From the NCBI GenBank assembly GCA_022649135.1, contig JALCNP010000005.1:92680-156679 (forward strand): a stretch of DNA of 64,000 nt, written 5' to 3'. Under the pieces are notes generated by a model. That model was not told where the DNA came from and ran no database searches. It worked only from the letters and a program-made list of their open reading frames with translations. Both the position numbers and the translations under genes were made by a program. The stretch's first letter is position 1. Every line of letters begins with the position of its first letter. The stretch comes from Bifidobacterium sp. (lineage in GTDB: Bacteria > Actinomycetota > Actinomycetes > Actinomycetales > Bifidobacteriaceae). This document shows positions 55,163 through 63,058 of the stretch, piece by piece.

Positions 55163-56505
55163 GCCTGAGCCTCCTGTGTACTGGTGTCGGGTGTCTGACG
55201 ATTCTCGAGCAAGGATGCCGTGCGGAAGAAGGCCACGCGCAGCACGGCGATGATTCCCAGCACGGCTATGGCAAGCAGCCCGAACCCTATGATCTCCCAG
55301 ATCATAGGCGCCGAAGGAACCGTGCTCTGCCCATGAGAGAGCCAGTTGCCCAACGGTGCGCTGGCGAACCCTCCCGCGAGCCCTCCAACGGCGAATCCGA
55401 ACAGCAGCGGCAGAATGATCTCCAGCATCATCTGCAGACCCAGGGAGGAGCGGGAAAGTCCTACGACGATGCCGTATCCGATTTCCCCACGGCGGCGGGA
55501 CAGCTCCATGACCGTGAAGCCCAGCAGCAGAAGCGCACCGGCGGACCATGCGACGATGAGCACCACGCGCATGGTCGCATTGAGCGATTCCAGAGGCGCT
55601 ATGGAGGCCTTGTACTGGGCCAGCGTCGGTGAGGAGACCTCATACTGCCCTGCGAGTTTGGCTTTCTTGACCGCCGACACGAAGGTCTCGTAGTCCTTCA
55701 CGTTGCTCAGTGTGAACATGATGTTCAGATCGGGGATGGACCAGCCCTGCGCACCCGTGGCGTCGAGCTTGTTCTTCGCGAAGGTGTAGTAGGTGGTGTA
55801 GATCGCGTTCTCCCGGTCGTCCTTGGCGAGGGTGGCGCTCAGGCCTAGGGACGATGAGGCGGGAGACGTATAGCGGTATATCCCCTGAACGGTGAGTTTG
55901 TAGGTGGTGGAGGCCGCCGTCGGGTTCGCGACGGTGAAGGTGTCTCCGACCTTGAGGTTGTTCGCCTCGGCGAGCTCCTGGGAGATCAGCGCGCCCGTGC
56001 TGTTCTTGGTGCTGGTATAGTTCAGGTTCTTTCCGGAGACGATGCCGAAGCGTCCGAATTCATTGGTTTTCGCCGATTCACTTGTGTAGAAGCTGCGCAA
56101 GGTGAACTCTCCGCCGGTTTTGCTGGCGTTCGGTTGGGGGCTGGAGCTGATCGGCTTGAGTGAGGATGTCTGCCGGACCGGTATCGATTCGGCGAAGCTG
56201 TAGGAGAACTGGAGACCTGCGTTCTGGGCCGCGGTGGCGTAGGTGGTGTAGTCGTTCCAGGTGAGATAGTGCCTGGTCCAGGCGGGATCCGCCCCGTTGC
56301 GTCTCGCGTTGGTCGCCGGTGTGGTCCGAATGACGGCTCCGGCCATCTGCTTCCTGTAGGAGGTGCCCGTCGCCAGGGTGGTGGCCTTGGACACCGCCAG
56401 CCCGAAAAACGTCGAGAAGGTCGCGGCCATCGTCACCACCACGGCAAGTGCCGTGCGCCATTTATGGCGTCCCAGTGCGGTCCACGCGTTGTTAAGAACG
56501 AACAT
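55159..56505 (-). CDS. MacB/FtsX-type ABC permease
   Basis: 448-residue membrane protein. One N-terminal helix (about 17-38) is followed by a large extracellular domain (about 40-310), then three C-terminal helices in the FtsX arrangement (VVLIVAWSAGALLLLGFTVMELSRRRGEIG with the typical basic loop). This is the fold of MacB, LolE and related mechanotransmission transporters. Its partner ATPase downstream has lost its ATP-binding motifs. The GGAG site is somewhat far (about 11 bases) from the start. Diverges from the following membrane protein gene. Confidence 0.88.
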   Translation of the reverse strand: MFVLNNAWTALGRHKWRTALAVVVTMAATFSTFFGLAVSKATTLATGTSYRKQMAGAVIRTTPATNARRNGADPAWTRHYLTWNDYTTYATAAQNAGLQFSYSFAESIPVRQTSSLKPISSSPQPNASKTGGEFTLRSFYTSESAKTNEFGRFGIVSGKNLNYTSTKNSTGALISQELAEANNLKVGDTFTVANPTAASTTYKLTVQGIYRYTSPASSSLGLSATLAKDDRENAIYTTYYTFAKNKLDATGAQGWSIPDLNIMFTLSNVKDYETFVSAVKKAKLAGQYEVSSPTLAQYKASIAPLESLNATMRVVLIVAWSAGALLLLGFTVMELSRRRGEIGYGIVVGLSRSSLGLQMMLEIILPLLFGFAVGGLAGGFASAPLGNWLSHGQSTVPSAPMIWEIIGFGLLAIAVLGIIAVLRVAFFRTASLLENRQTPDTSTQEAQA

Positions 56506-56623
56506 GTCGTGCTTTCTCCAGTTCTCTTGCTGCCTTCCGTGCCGTCACGGCGGGCATGTCATACCTGCGGTCCGGGCCGATCGTCTCTGCCGGTAGGGGT
56601 ATCCCACGCACAATAAATATGGT

Positions 56624-56638
56624 CATACTATGTGTATG
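56624..56638. promoter_or_regulatory. Short palindrome in the MacB-like operon promoter
   Basis: CATAC, five bases, GTATG lies in an AT-rich stretch 119-133 bases upstream of the permease start. It might be an operator for the divergent genes. Confidence 0.3.
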
Positions 56639-56720
56639 TTATCCTGCACAACACTGTTATACCTCTTCAAGTAGCCTGAAAGCCCACTGGGAATGGCGTT
56701 GCGAAGCCCATGAAGCCGAA

Positions 56721-56749
56721 TTGGGACATGCGTGATCGGCGATTAGTAT
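56721..56749 (+). promoter_or_regulatory. Promoter of the 56756 gene, probably leaderless
   Basis: TTGGGA (56721-56726) and TAGTAT (56744-56749) with a 17-base spacer. The -10 ends six bases before GTG 56756 and nine before ATG 56759, and there is no ribosome site, so the transcript should begin at the start codon. Confidence 0.6.
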
Positions 56750-56755
56750 TGAGCC

Positions 56756-58738
56756 GTGATGACAGTATCAAATTGGCTCCGGCGTCCCGGCATGCGTCGT
56801 ATCGCCTGTGCGGCGTGCTCGGTCCTCGGCGTGGCGGCGGCGTTCGGCATCGTCCTCGCCTGGTTTCCGTGCGGCGGTTCCGTGTGGAATCTCCCGCTGC
56901 AGCAGATCGATGCGCCCGCACACTACTATTTCATTCGCAAGATACTTGACCAGGGGCTGGGTGCGGCGCTGAGGCTGTGGCCGAACGACGCCTATTACCC
57001 CCCGCTCTTCCATCTGCTTGTCGTCGCGGTGATCAGGGTCTGCGCGTTGTTCGGAGTGCATGTGAACATCTACACGGCGTTCAACGCCGTCTGGCTGGCC
57101 ACGTCGGGCATCCTGTGGCCCGCCGGCATGCAGCTTCTGTCCACCTACTGGACGCGCCGCGTGGATTCCTCCCGTGCGGGCTGGCGCCCGTTCTCCTGCG
57201 CCATGGCGGTTATCGTCCCCGTGCTGTCCGTGGCGTCCGCCAGCCACCCCTTCTGGATGCTGTTCGCCGGCCCTCTCGTCGCCTTCGGGCTGGCGACCTC
57301 GCTCCTGCCGTTCTGGCTGTATGCGACCCTGCGCCTGTTCGATGCCCTCGCAGCCCGCACCCATGTCGTGCGGTGGCTCGCCCTCACCGTTCTCGCGGGG
57401 GCCGTATGCATGTTCGCCCATCCGCGGATCGTATTCACGTGGCTGCTGCTCATGGCGCCCTTCATGATTCTGCGTCTTCCCTGGAGGCTTATCGCCGCCC
57501 TTGCGGGGGCCGTGGTCGCCGGTGCGCTCGCGTTCTTCGTCTATATGAAGGCGACGTATAGGTCCACACGCTATCTTGACCCGGGCAGCTGGTTCCACAC
57601 GTTCGTCCCCAACCATACGGTGGGGCAAGCTCTGTGGATCGTGGCGAGGGACAATATCGCCGGTCCCTCCGGGGTGTTCATGGCGGCCGTCGTCCTCGCC
57701 TCCCTGGGGGTGCTGGTCTTCGCCGCCGTCCGGCCGACATCGGTTTTCGCGGATCGCTCGGGTTCGCCCGCCGGTCCCGGCGGCACGCGCAAGGACGCGG
57801 TGTCGCTGCTGCTGGCCTGTGGGCTGGTCACGCTGGTATATGTATGCTCCACGGCCCTGACCGGCTGGTTTCCCAACATCGTGGCCGCCGCCTGGTACCG
57901 TGCCGAAACGCGTCCTCTGACCATGATCCCGTTGGGATTGGTCCCGATGGTGGTGTTCGCCGTCTGCGCGCTCGCTTCGACGCGTGCCTCTGGGGCCGCA
58001 TCCCCGGAGGCCGTCTCTGAGTTCGTTCCGCAGGCGGGGGAGGCCCGTGATCAGGAGATCCGGCTCCGGGGGGCCGGGCTTAGCGGCCTCGGGCCCGAAC
58101 GGGCAGAAGGGCATGAAGGGGCAGAAGGGCATGAAGGGGGTGTAAGCCCCGTCGTCCTCCGGTGGTGCTGCGTCGCCGTGGCGGCCGCCCTGACGGTGTC
58201 ATGCCAGTTCGGCAACACGGTTCGCAGCGGGCTGAGCACGTCCATATACACCAACACCACGCTGCGCAACAACGATCCCGACGAGCAGCTCACCGCCGAC
58301 AAGTACGCGGTTCTCAAGGACGTGGTGGCGATCACCGGGACCCGCGCCCTTGTCGTCTCCGATCCGCTGAACGGGTCGATGTACGGGACGACCCTGTTCG
58401 ATGCGAATATGCTCTACCCGATCTACAACCCGATGTCGGAGGGAAACGGGGCCGTCTTCGGTCGGGTGGAGCGGGCTTTCGCCTCCGGGGACGCCTCGAC
58501 GCTGCTTGGCGCCGTCTGCCCGATCCGAGGCCGTGAGCCCGCGTATTTCCTGACGATGGGACCGCAGGCCCCCAGTCTGAGGATGTTCACCTTCCGGCAG
58601 CAGTACGATCCCTTCCACAACACGGCCGTGATCGATCGATATGTGCGTGACGGGACGCTGGTCAAGGTCCGCGGCTTCGACTCCCAGCATTCCGGAGCCC
58701 CCGGCTGGGCGCTGTATCGCTTCGCCTGCGCAGGCTAG
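56756..58738 (+). CDS. Large polytopic membrane protein (GT-C/DUF6541-like)
   Basis: 660 residues with about 10-12 hydrophobic helices. Early motif QQIDAPAHYYFIRKILDQG in the first outer loop resembles the acidic loop of GT-C glycosyltransferase-like membrane proteins, and overall it looks like the actinobacterial DUF6541 group. The C-terminal third (about 490-660) is an extracellular domain. A charged cytoplasmic loop near residues 420-460 contains a short repeat of EGHEGAEGHEG. Glycan transfer in the cell envelope is a guess. Confidence 0.75.
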   Translation: MMTVSNWLRRPGMRRIACAACSVLGVAAAFGIVLAWFPCGGSVWNLPLQQIDAPAHYYFIRKILDQGLGAALRLWPNDAYYPPLFHLLVVAVIRVCALFGVHVNIYTAFNAVWLATSGILWPAGMQLLSTYWTRRVDSSRAGWRPFSCAMAVIVPVLSVASASHPFWMLFAGPLVAFGLATSLLPFWLYATLRLFDALAARTHVVRWLALTVLAGAVCMFAHPRIVFTWLLLMAPFMILRLPWRLIAALAGAVVAGALAFFVYMKATYRSTRYLDPGSWFHTFVPNHTVGQALWIVARDNIAGPSGVFMAAVVLASLGVLVFAAVRPTSVFADRSGSPAGPGGTRKDAVSLLLACGLVTLVYVCSTALTGWFPNIVAAAWYRAETRPLTMIPLGLVPMVVFAVCALASTRASGAASPEAVSEFVPQAGEARDQEIRLRGAGLSGLGPERAEGHEGAEGHEGGVSPVVLRWCCVAVAAALTVSCQFGNTVRSGLSTSIYTNTTLRNNDPDEQLTADKYAVLKDVVAITGTRALVVSDPLNGSMYGTTLFDANMLYPIYNPMSEGNGAVFGRVERAFASGDASTLLGAVCPIRGREPAYFLTMGPQAPSLRMFTFRQQYDPFHNTAVIDRYVRDGTLVKVRGFDSQHSGAPGWALYRFACAG

Positions 58739-59138
58739 CTGGCTGCCTGGCTGCCTCCGGGAGGTGGGGTCCGTGCGGCCGTCGCCATACGGGGCAGTGG
58801 GGATTCGCGTCCTTTGCCTCGGGGGAGGGGGAGTCCGTGCCCGTCGTCCCCCGGCTTGCGGGGTTGTACGCTGTCGGGCTGCCCCCGCGTGCCCTGGGTT
58901 GCTTCGCCGTTCGCCGGACCGTTCCTTCAGGGGCCGGCGCGTGACGCATGCCTCGGCCGCGGCGTGTCGCGATGGCACGCTTGCGTGTTCGTGGCGCTTT
59001 CCGCTTGTTTCCCGCGTTCCCCTGCGTTGGATTGTTACGAATGTTACGAGATATCGCCCGTGACGTAACGCAAAAGTTCGACCCCTAGAATACTATTGTT
59101 TGCAGTAGCGAACACAAGCGATGGTGTGGGGAGACGCA
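58739..59138. other. Intergenic region with mntH regulatory sequences
   Basis: The first 280 bases are GC-rich with no supported gene. The last 110 bases are AT-richer and hold a -10-like TAGAAT (59086-59091) and the inverted repeat at 59097-59114. A GTTACG/CGTAAC pair also lies near 59034-59070. Confidence 0.45.
59097..59114. promoter_or_regulatory. Candidate MntR/DtxR operator upstream of mntH
   Basis: TGTTTGC, four bases, GCGAACA: the arms match at six of seven positions. It lies 25-42 bases before the mntH start and just after a -10-like TAGAAT, a normal place for a metal-dependent repressor. The DtxR-type regulator at 60752-61480 is the natural candidate. Confidence 0.5.
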
Positions 59139-60605
59139 GTGATTAGGAATAAGGTACCGCAGCGGGCAGTAGCCGAGAATGCAGGTGGCCTGGGAATGAC
59201 GATGTCCAGCGGGTCGAGAACAACCGACATGCAGAATCGGCGGGGCACCGCCCATCGCTCGCTTGTCTCCACGGCGAACGGACTGTCCCTTGAGGAGATC
59301 AACTCCACGGTTCACGTTCCTTCCGCCCGCGAGGGGTTCTGGAAAAGCCTGGCGGCGTTCTCCGGTCCCGGCGCCCTCGTCGCCGTGGGGTATATGGATC
59401 CCGGAAACTGGATCACCTCGATCGGGGGCGGTGCGCAGTATGGCTACCTGCTGATGTCGGTGATCCTGCTTTCCAGCCTGATCGCGATGATGCTGCAGTA
59501 CATGTCCGCGAAGCTCGGCATCGTCACCGGCCTTGACCTGGCGCAGGCGACGCGTCTGCACACCGGCAGGAAGCTCGGCATCGCCCTGTGGATCTCCACG
59601 GAGCTGGCCATCATGGCCACCGACATCGCGGAGGTCATCGGCGGCGCCATCGCCCTCAACCTTCTGTTCGGCATACCGCTCGTCGCCGGCGTCATGCTCA
59701 CCGTGTTCGACGTCCTGCTCCTGCTTCTGCTCATGCAGATAGGATTCCGCAAGATAGAGGCCATCGTGGCCACTCTCATCACCGTGATCCTCGGTGTCTT
59801 CCTCTACGAGGTGGTTCTCGCCGGGCCGAACATGGGTGCGGTCATGGCCGGCTTCGTCCCCAACGCCCACATCCTCGGCAACGGGCAGCTGACCATGGCG
59901 CTCGGCATCGTCGGGGCGACCGTGATGCCGCACAACCTGTACCTGCACTCCTCGATCGTGCAATCGCGCGATTACGACCGGGAGAACCAGCAGCAGGTCG
60001 ACAATGCCGTCCGCTTTGCGACCTGGGATTCAAACATCCAGCTCACCATCGCCTTCCTGGTCAACTGTCTGCTGCTTGTCCTGGGCGCCGCCATGTTCTT
60101 CGGGCACGGCGAGGGGCTGAACACCTTCACCTCCCTGTATCACGCACTGGGAGACAGCTCGCTTGCCGGTCCGGTCGCCAGCGGCGCTCTGAGCACGCTG
60201 TTCGCGGTCGCCCTGCTCGCTTCCGGCCAGAACTCCACCATCACCGGCACCCTTACCGGTCAGATCGTGATGGAGGGCTTCATCCGCATGCGCATCCCGC
60301 TGTGGCTGCGCCGTGTCGTGACTCGCGTGCTGTCGATCATCCCGGTCATCGCCTGCACGCTGATCTTCGGCGGCACGGAGTCCGCTCTCGACAATCTGCT
60401 CATATACTCTCAGGTGTTCCTCTGCGTGGCCCTGCCGATTTCCATGATTCCCCTGGTGTGGATCACCTCCTCCAGGAAGGTGATGGGCAAGCATGCCAAC
60501 AGGCTGTGGCTCGTCATTCTCGCATGGCTTGTGGTTATCGTTCTCACCGCGCTGAATGTGCAGCTCGTCGTCCAGGACATCGCCCAGCTGGTGAGTGCCC
60601 TGTGA
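59139..60605 (+). CDS. mntH: NRAMP-type Mn2+/divalent metal transporter MntH
   Basis: 488-residue proton-coupled importer of Mn2+ and Fe2+. Start set at GTG 59139 because GGGGAG lies five bases upstream; ATG 59121 has no ribosome site. About 11 helices. The metal-binding DPGNW motif is in helix 1 ([12 protein letters not shown]) and the second motif MPHNLYLHS in helix 6. The N-terminal 75 residues before helix 1 are longer than usual. It is followed by a strong hairpin and a DtxR-type regulator in the opposite direction. Confidence 0.95.
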   Translation: MIRNKVPQRAVAENAGGLGMTMSSGSRTTDMQNRRGTAHRSLVSTANGLSLEEINSTVHVPSAREGFWKSLAAFSGPGALVAVGYMDPGNWITSIGGGAQYGYLLMSVILLSSLIAMMLQYMSAKLGIVTGLDLAQATRLHTGRKLGIALWISTELAIMATDIAEVIGGAIALNLLFGIPLVAGVMLTVFDVLLLLLLMQIGFRKIEAIVATLITVILGVFLYEVVLAGPNMGAVMAGFVPNAHILGNGQLTMALGIVGATVMPHNLYLHSSIVQSRDYDRENQQQVDNAVRFATWDSNIQLTIAFLVNCLLLVLGAAMFFGHGEGLNTFTSLYHALGDSSLAGPVASGALSTLFAVALLASGQNSTITGTLTGQIVMEGFIRMRIPLWLRRVVTRVLSIIPVIACTLIFGGTESALDNLLIYSQVFLCVALPISMIPLVWITSSRKVMGKHANRLWLVILAWLVVIVLTALNVQLVVQDIAQLVSAL

Positions 60606-60618
60606 ACAGGCCCCCTTC

Positions 60619-60667
60619 CATGGCATCGGCCCGCCGCATGCGATCCATGCGGCGGGCCGATGCCATG
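60619..60667. terminator. 22-bp stem-loop after mntH
   Basis: A perfect 22-base inverted repeat (arms 60619-60640 and 60646-60667) with a five-base loop, 14 bases after the mntH stop. There is no T-run. It is the longest perfect hairpin in the window and separates the convergent mntH and DtxR-type genes. Confidence 0.75.
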
Positions 60668-60751
60668 TGAAAGTGCCGCGCCGCCGTCCAGCGATGCCGA
60701 CACGGCCGAGGATAAAGGCCTGCCGGGAAGGCGTCTGCCGGGAAGGCGTGC

Positions 60752-61480
60752 CTATGACGTCGCCCGGGGCAGGACGCCGCCGCTGACCAGGGAGATGCGG
60801 ATCTGGTTCGACGCCACGGCGCTGAGGGTTATCGACTCGGATTCGTCAGGCTCGTCGGGATGCTCCTGGACCTGCGGGGTCACCGTCGTCCCATCCGAAT
60901 ACGGACCGCGTTCACCGACCAGAACCGTCGATCCGATCGAGACCTTGTGCGTCTCCAGATACCGCAGCAGCTGGGGATCCTCGTCGCTTACGCGGTCGAT
61001 GCGCACCAGGGACCCCTCGCTCGCCCGGGCCAGGGGCAGGGAGGAGACGGGGGGGACCGTGCCGTCGGGCTGGGGGATCGGATCGCCGTGCGGATCCGTC
61101 GTCGGGTGCCCGAGCAGGTCGTCGATGCGGTCGATCATCATGTCCGATGCGGCATGCTCCAGGGAATCGGCCTCCGTATGCACCTCATCCCAACCGTATT
61201 TGAGCGTACTGACCAGGAAGGTCTCCAGCAGCCGGTGCTTGCGCACCATGCGCAGGGCGAAGCGCGTGCCGGATGCAGTGAGTTCGATGGCCCCGTAAGG
61301 GTCGTGCGTCGCATACCCGCCCGCGACGAGCTTCGCGACCGCGCCGGAAATGGTGGATGGCTTGACTCCCGCCTTGTTGGCGAGGTCGGATGGCTGCACG
61401 GCGGACTGACCCCAGTCGTGCAGACCCCAGATCACCTTCAGGTAATCCTGCGCGTTGGGGGAAAGATCGTTCAAAGTCAT
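60752..61480 (-). CDS. DtxR/MntR-family metal-dependent regulator
   Basis: 242 residues. N-terminal winged helix (QDYLKVIWGLHDWGQ, then LANKAGVKPSTISGAVAKL), the metal-site and dimerisation domain (VRKHRLLETFLVSTL, then ADSLEHAASDMMIDRIDDLLG with conserved Glu and His), and a C-terminal SH3-like/FeoA domain (from about residue 155). It most likely represses the facing mntH gene when Mn2+ or Fe2+ is plentiful. No ribosome site is present; TACACT ends seven bases before the ATG on the minus strand, so it looks leaderless. Confidence 0.9.
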   Translation of the reverse strand: MTLNDLSPNAQDYLKVIWGLHDWGQSAVQPSDLANKAGVKPSTISGAVAKLVAGGYATHDPYGAIELTASGTRFALRMVRKHRLLETFLVSTLKYGWDEVHTEADSLEHAASDMMIDRIDDLLGHPTTDPHGDPIPQPDGTVPPVSSLPLARASEGSLVRIDRVSDEDPQLLRYLETHKVSIGSTVLVGERGPYSDGTTVTPQVQEHPDEPDESESITLSAVASNQIRISLVSGGVLPRATS

Positions 61481-61482
61481 GG

Positions 61483-62865
61483 TTAACAGTGTATGCGCAA
61501 TTGGCGGGGTCGTCGTAATTTACCGCCCAGCAACCGATTCACGGACTCGAACCCGACCAGGGCAAACAGCGCGGCGAGCGGGAGAAGGTATCGCGACTGC
61601 ATGCCGTCGATGCCCGCGGCCCCCTCCGGGGTGTACTGCAGCCACAGTGCGAGGTAGTTGACGGCGACGATGCCCACGGCCATCAGATACCAGCACCACC
61701 ATATGGCCAGCTGCCGTCGAGGTGCGGCGCCCGTCACTCCGGCCGCAAGAATGACGCCCAGCAGAGCGGCCGCAAGAATCCAGAAGGCCAGGATCTTCAC
61801 GGAGTCATGGTGGTTGTTCAGATTCGACTGTCCCGTTACCACGGCCGTTCCGAAGGCCTTGAAAAAGTCGACGGCGCCCTGCGGATGGCTGAGCAGATAC
61901 TCCTTTTTCCGTTCGATGTCGGCGAAGGGCACGAGCATGGGGGTCACGGCGTACCAGTCGTTGAGACGCAGCCACACGGAGAGCCAGCCGAAAGCAGCGA
62001 TATCCGCGAGGGAGAATGCCGCCAGAAGCCGTCGGAAACCCGGATCGTGGCCGCCCCGACCCTCCATCGTCCGTTGGGCGAAGGGAATCAGCAGCATGAG
62101 CAGGGCCAGGGGGGCGTAGATGAACTTGCACATGGCCAGCACCACCGCCACGAGCGAAAGAATCACCGAATACCGCAGCGAGACCGTGCGGCACATGGCG
62201 CGGAACATCATGCAGGTGAACACGATCGCCACGGCCTGGGTGAAGGAGTCGGCCGAAACGGCAAAGGACCCGTAGCGCAGCATGAGGGGGTCGAGCAGCA
62301 CGAGGGACATCGCTATGCGCCAGCGCGGAAGGAGGGCGATGGCCAACGCCATGCACCCGGCGTACACTCCCAGCATGACGACCTGGGCGAGACGATAGGT
62401 CGCATTCGCCGAGAGCCCGAGTGTCCTTCCGGCAAGGAACGCGAGAATCTGCGGAAGGTAGACGACCGGCGAATTGACGGCCGTGTTGTTGAACGGCAGA
62501 TCCACCGTGGGACCGGCCCGATCCGCGACCGTGTCGGCTATGGCCGCCGAGGGATCGTATCCGTCGTCGTGCTCGGTCGAGTAATCGAGCCACATGCGGT
62601 CCACGCTGCCTCCGACGTTGCCCGACGAATCGTGCAGGTGGCTCTTCGAGGTGACCGGCCGAGCCGTGAGATCCCCGTTGAGGATGCTGGAGACCCGATA
62701 GGTGTGCGACCACACATCCGGCGTGTCTCCGGGCGCGGTGCGGGCGAGGAAGAATCCGCCAACAAGCAGGGTCGCCATGGCCACGAGCGCCGGCATCGCC
62801 CGTCGCAGGCGTTCCAACGTCCGTGACGGTCCGCCCGATGCCTTCGAAGCTGTATGCGCGCTCAT
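61483..62865 (-). CDS. DUF2142-like polytopic membrane protein
   Basis: 460 residues from ATG 62865 with AAGGAGGGG upstream. About ten helices. The first helix (MPALVAMATLLVGGFFLA) is followed by a long outer loop ending in NNTAVNSPVVYLPQILAFL, the arrangement of DUF2142 and related actinobacterial envelope proteins thought to be GT-C-like transferases. It ends two bases before the DtxR-type gene on the same strand, yet that gene seems to have its own promoter inside this one. Confidence 0.8.
   Translation of the reverse strand: MSAHTASKASGGPSRTLERLRRAMPALVAMATLLVGGFFLARTAPGDTPDVWSHTYRVSSILNGDLTARPVTSKSHLHDSSGNVGGSVDRMWLDYSTEHDDGYDPSAAIADTVADRAGPTVDLPFNNTAVNSPVVYLPQILAFLAGRTLGLSANATYRLAQVVMLGVYAGCMALAIALLPRWRIAMSLVLLDPLMLRYGSFAVSADSFTQAVAIVFTCMMFRAMCRTVSLRYSVILSLVAVVLAMCKFIYAPLALLMLLIPFAQRTMEGRGGHDPGFRRLLAAFSLADIAAFGWLSVWLRLNDWYAVTPMLVPFADIERKKEYLLSHPQGAVDFFKAFGTAVVTGQSNLNNHHDSVKILAFWILAAALLGVILAAGVTGAAPRRQLAIWWCWYLMAVGIVAVNYLALWLQYTPEGAAGIDGMQSRYLLPLAALFALVGFESVNRLLGGKLRRPRQLRIHC
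61488..61493 (-). promoter_or_regulatory. -10 element of the leaderless DtxR-type gene
   Basis: On the minus strand TACACT ends seven bases before the ATG (61480). It lies within the last codons of the DUF2142-like gene and just beyond, so the regulator could be expressed on its own. Confidence 0.45.
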
Positions 62866-62988
62866 CCGGCCCCTCCTTCCTGCCGGGCCATCGTCCGGTC
62901 GTGCCTTGTGACACACAGTACGCCCCTCGACTGCGGCGAGCATTCATTCGGGCGGGTACCGGTCGACCCCGACGACGGGGTCGCCGGT

Positions 62989-63040
62989 CGGTCCTGTCGA
63001 CGGGGTCGCGGGAGGTGACGCGACCATGTCGACAGGACCG
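62989..63040 (+). terminator. Long hairpin with T-run on the plus strand
   Basis: Outer arms of 13 bases (62989-63001 and 63028-63040) plus inner arms GGTCGCG/CGCGACC (63004-63010 and 63019-63025), followed by TCTTTTT. Both flanking genes lie on the minus strand, so as a plus-strand terminator it would block antisense transcripts; it may also end the beta-lactamase-like gene. Confidence 0.55.
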
Positions 63041-63058
63041 TCTTTTTCGGCCGCGTCC

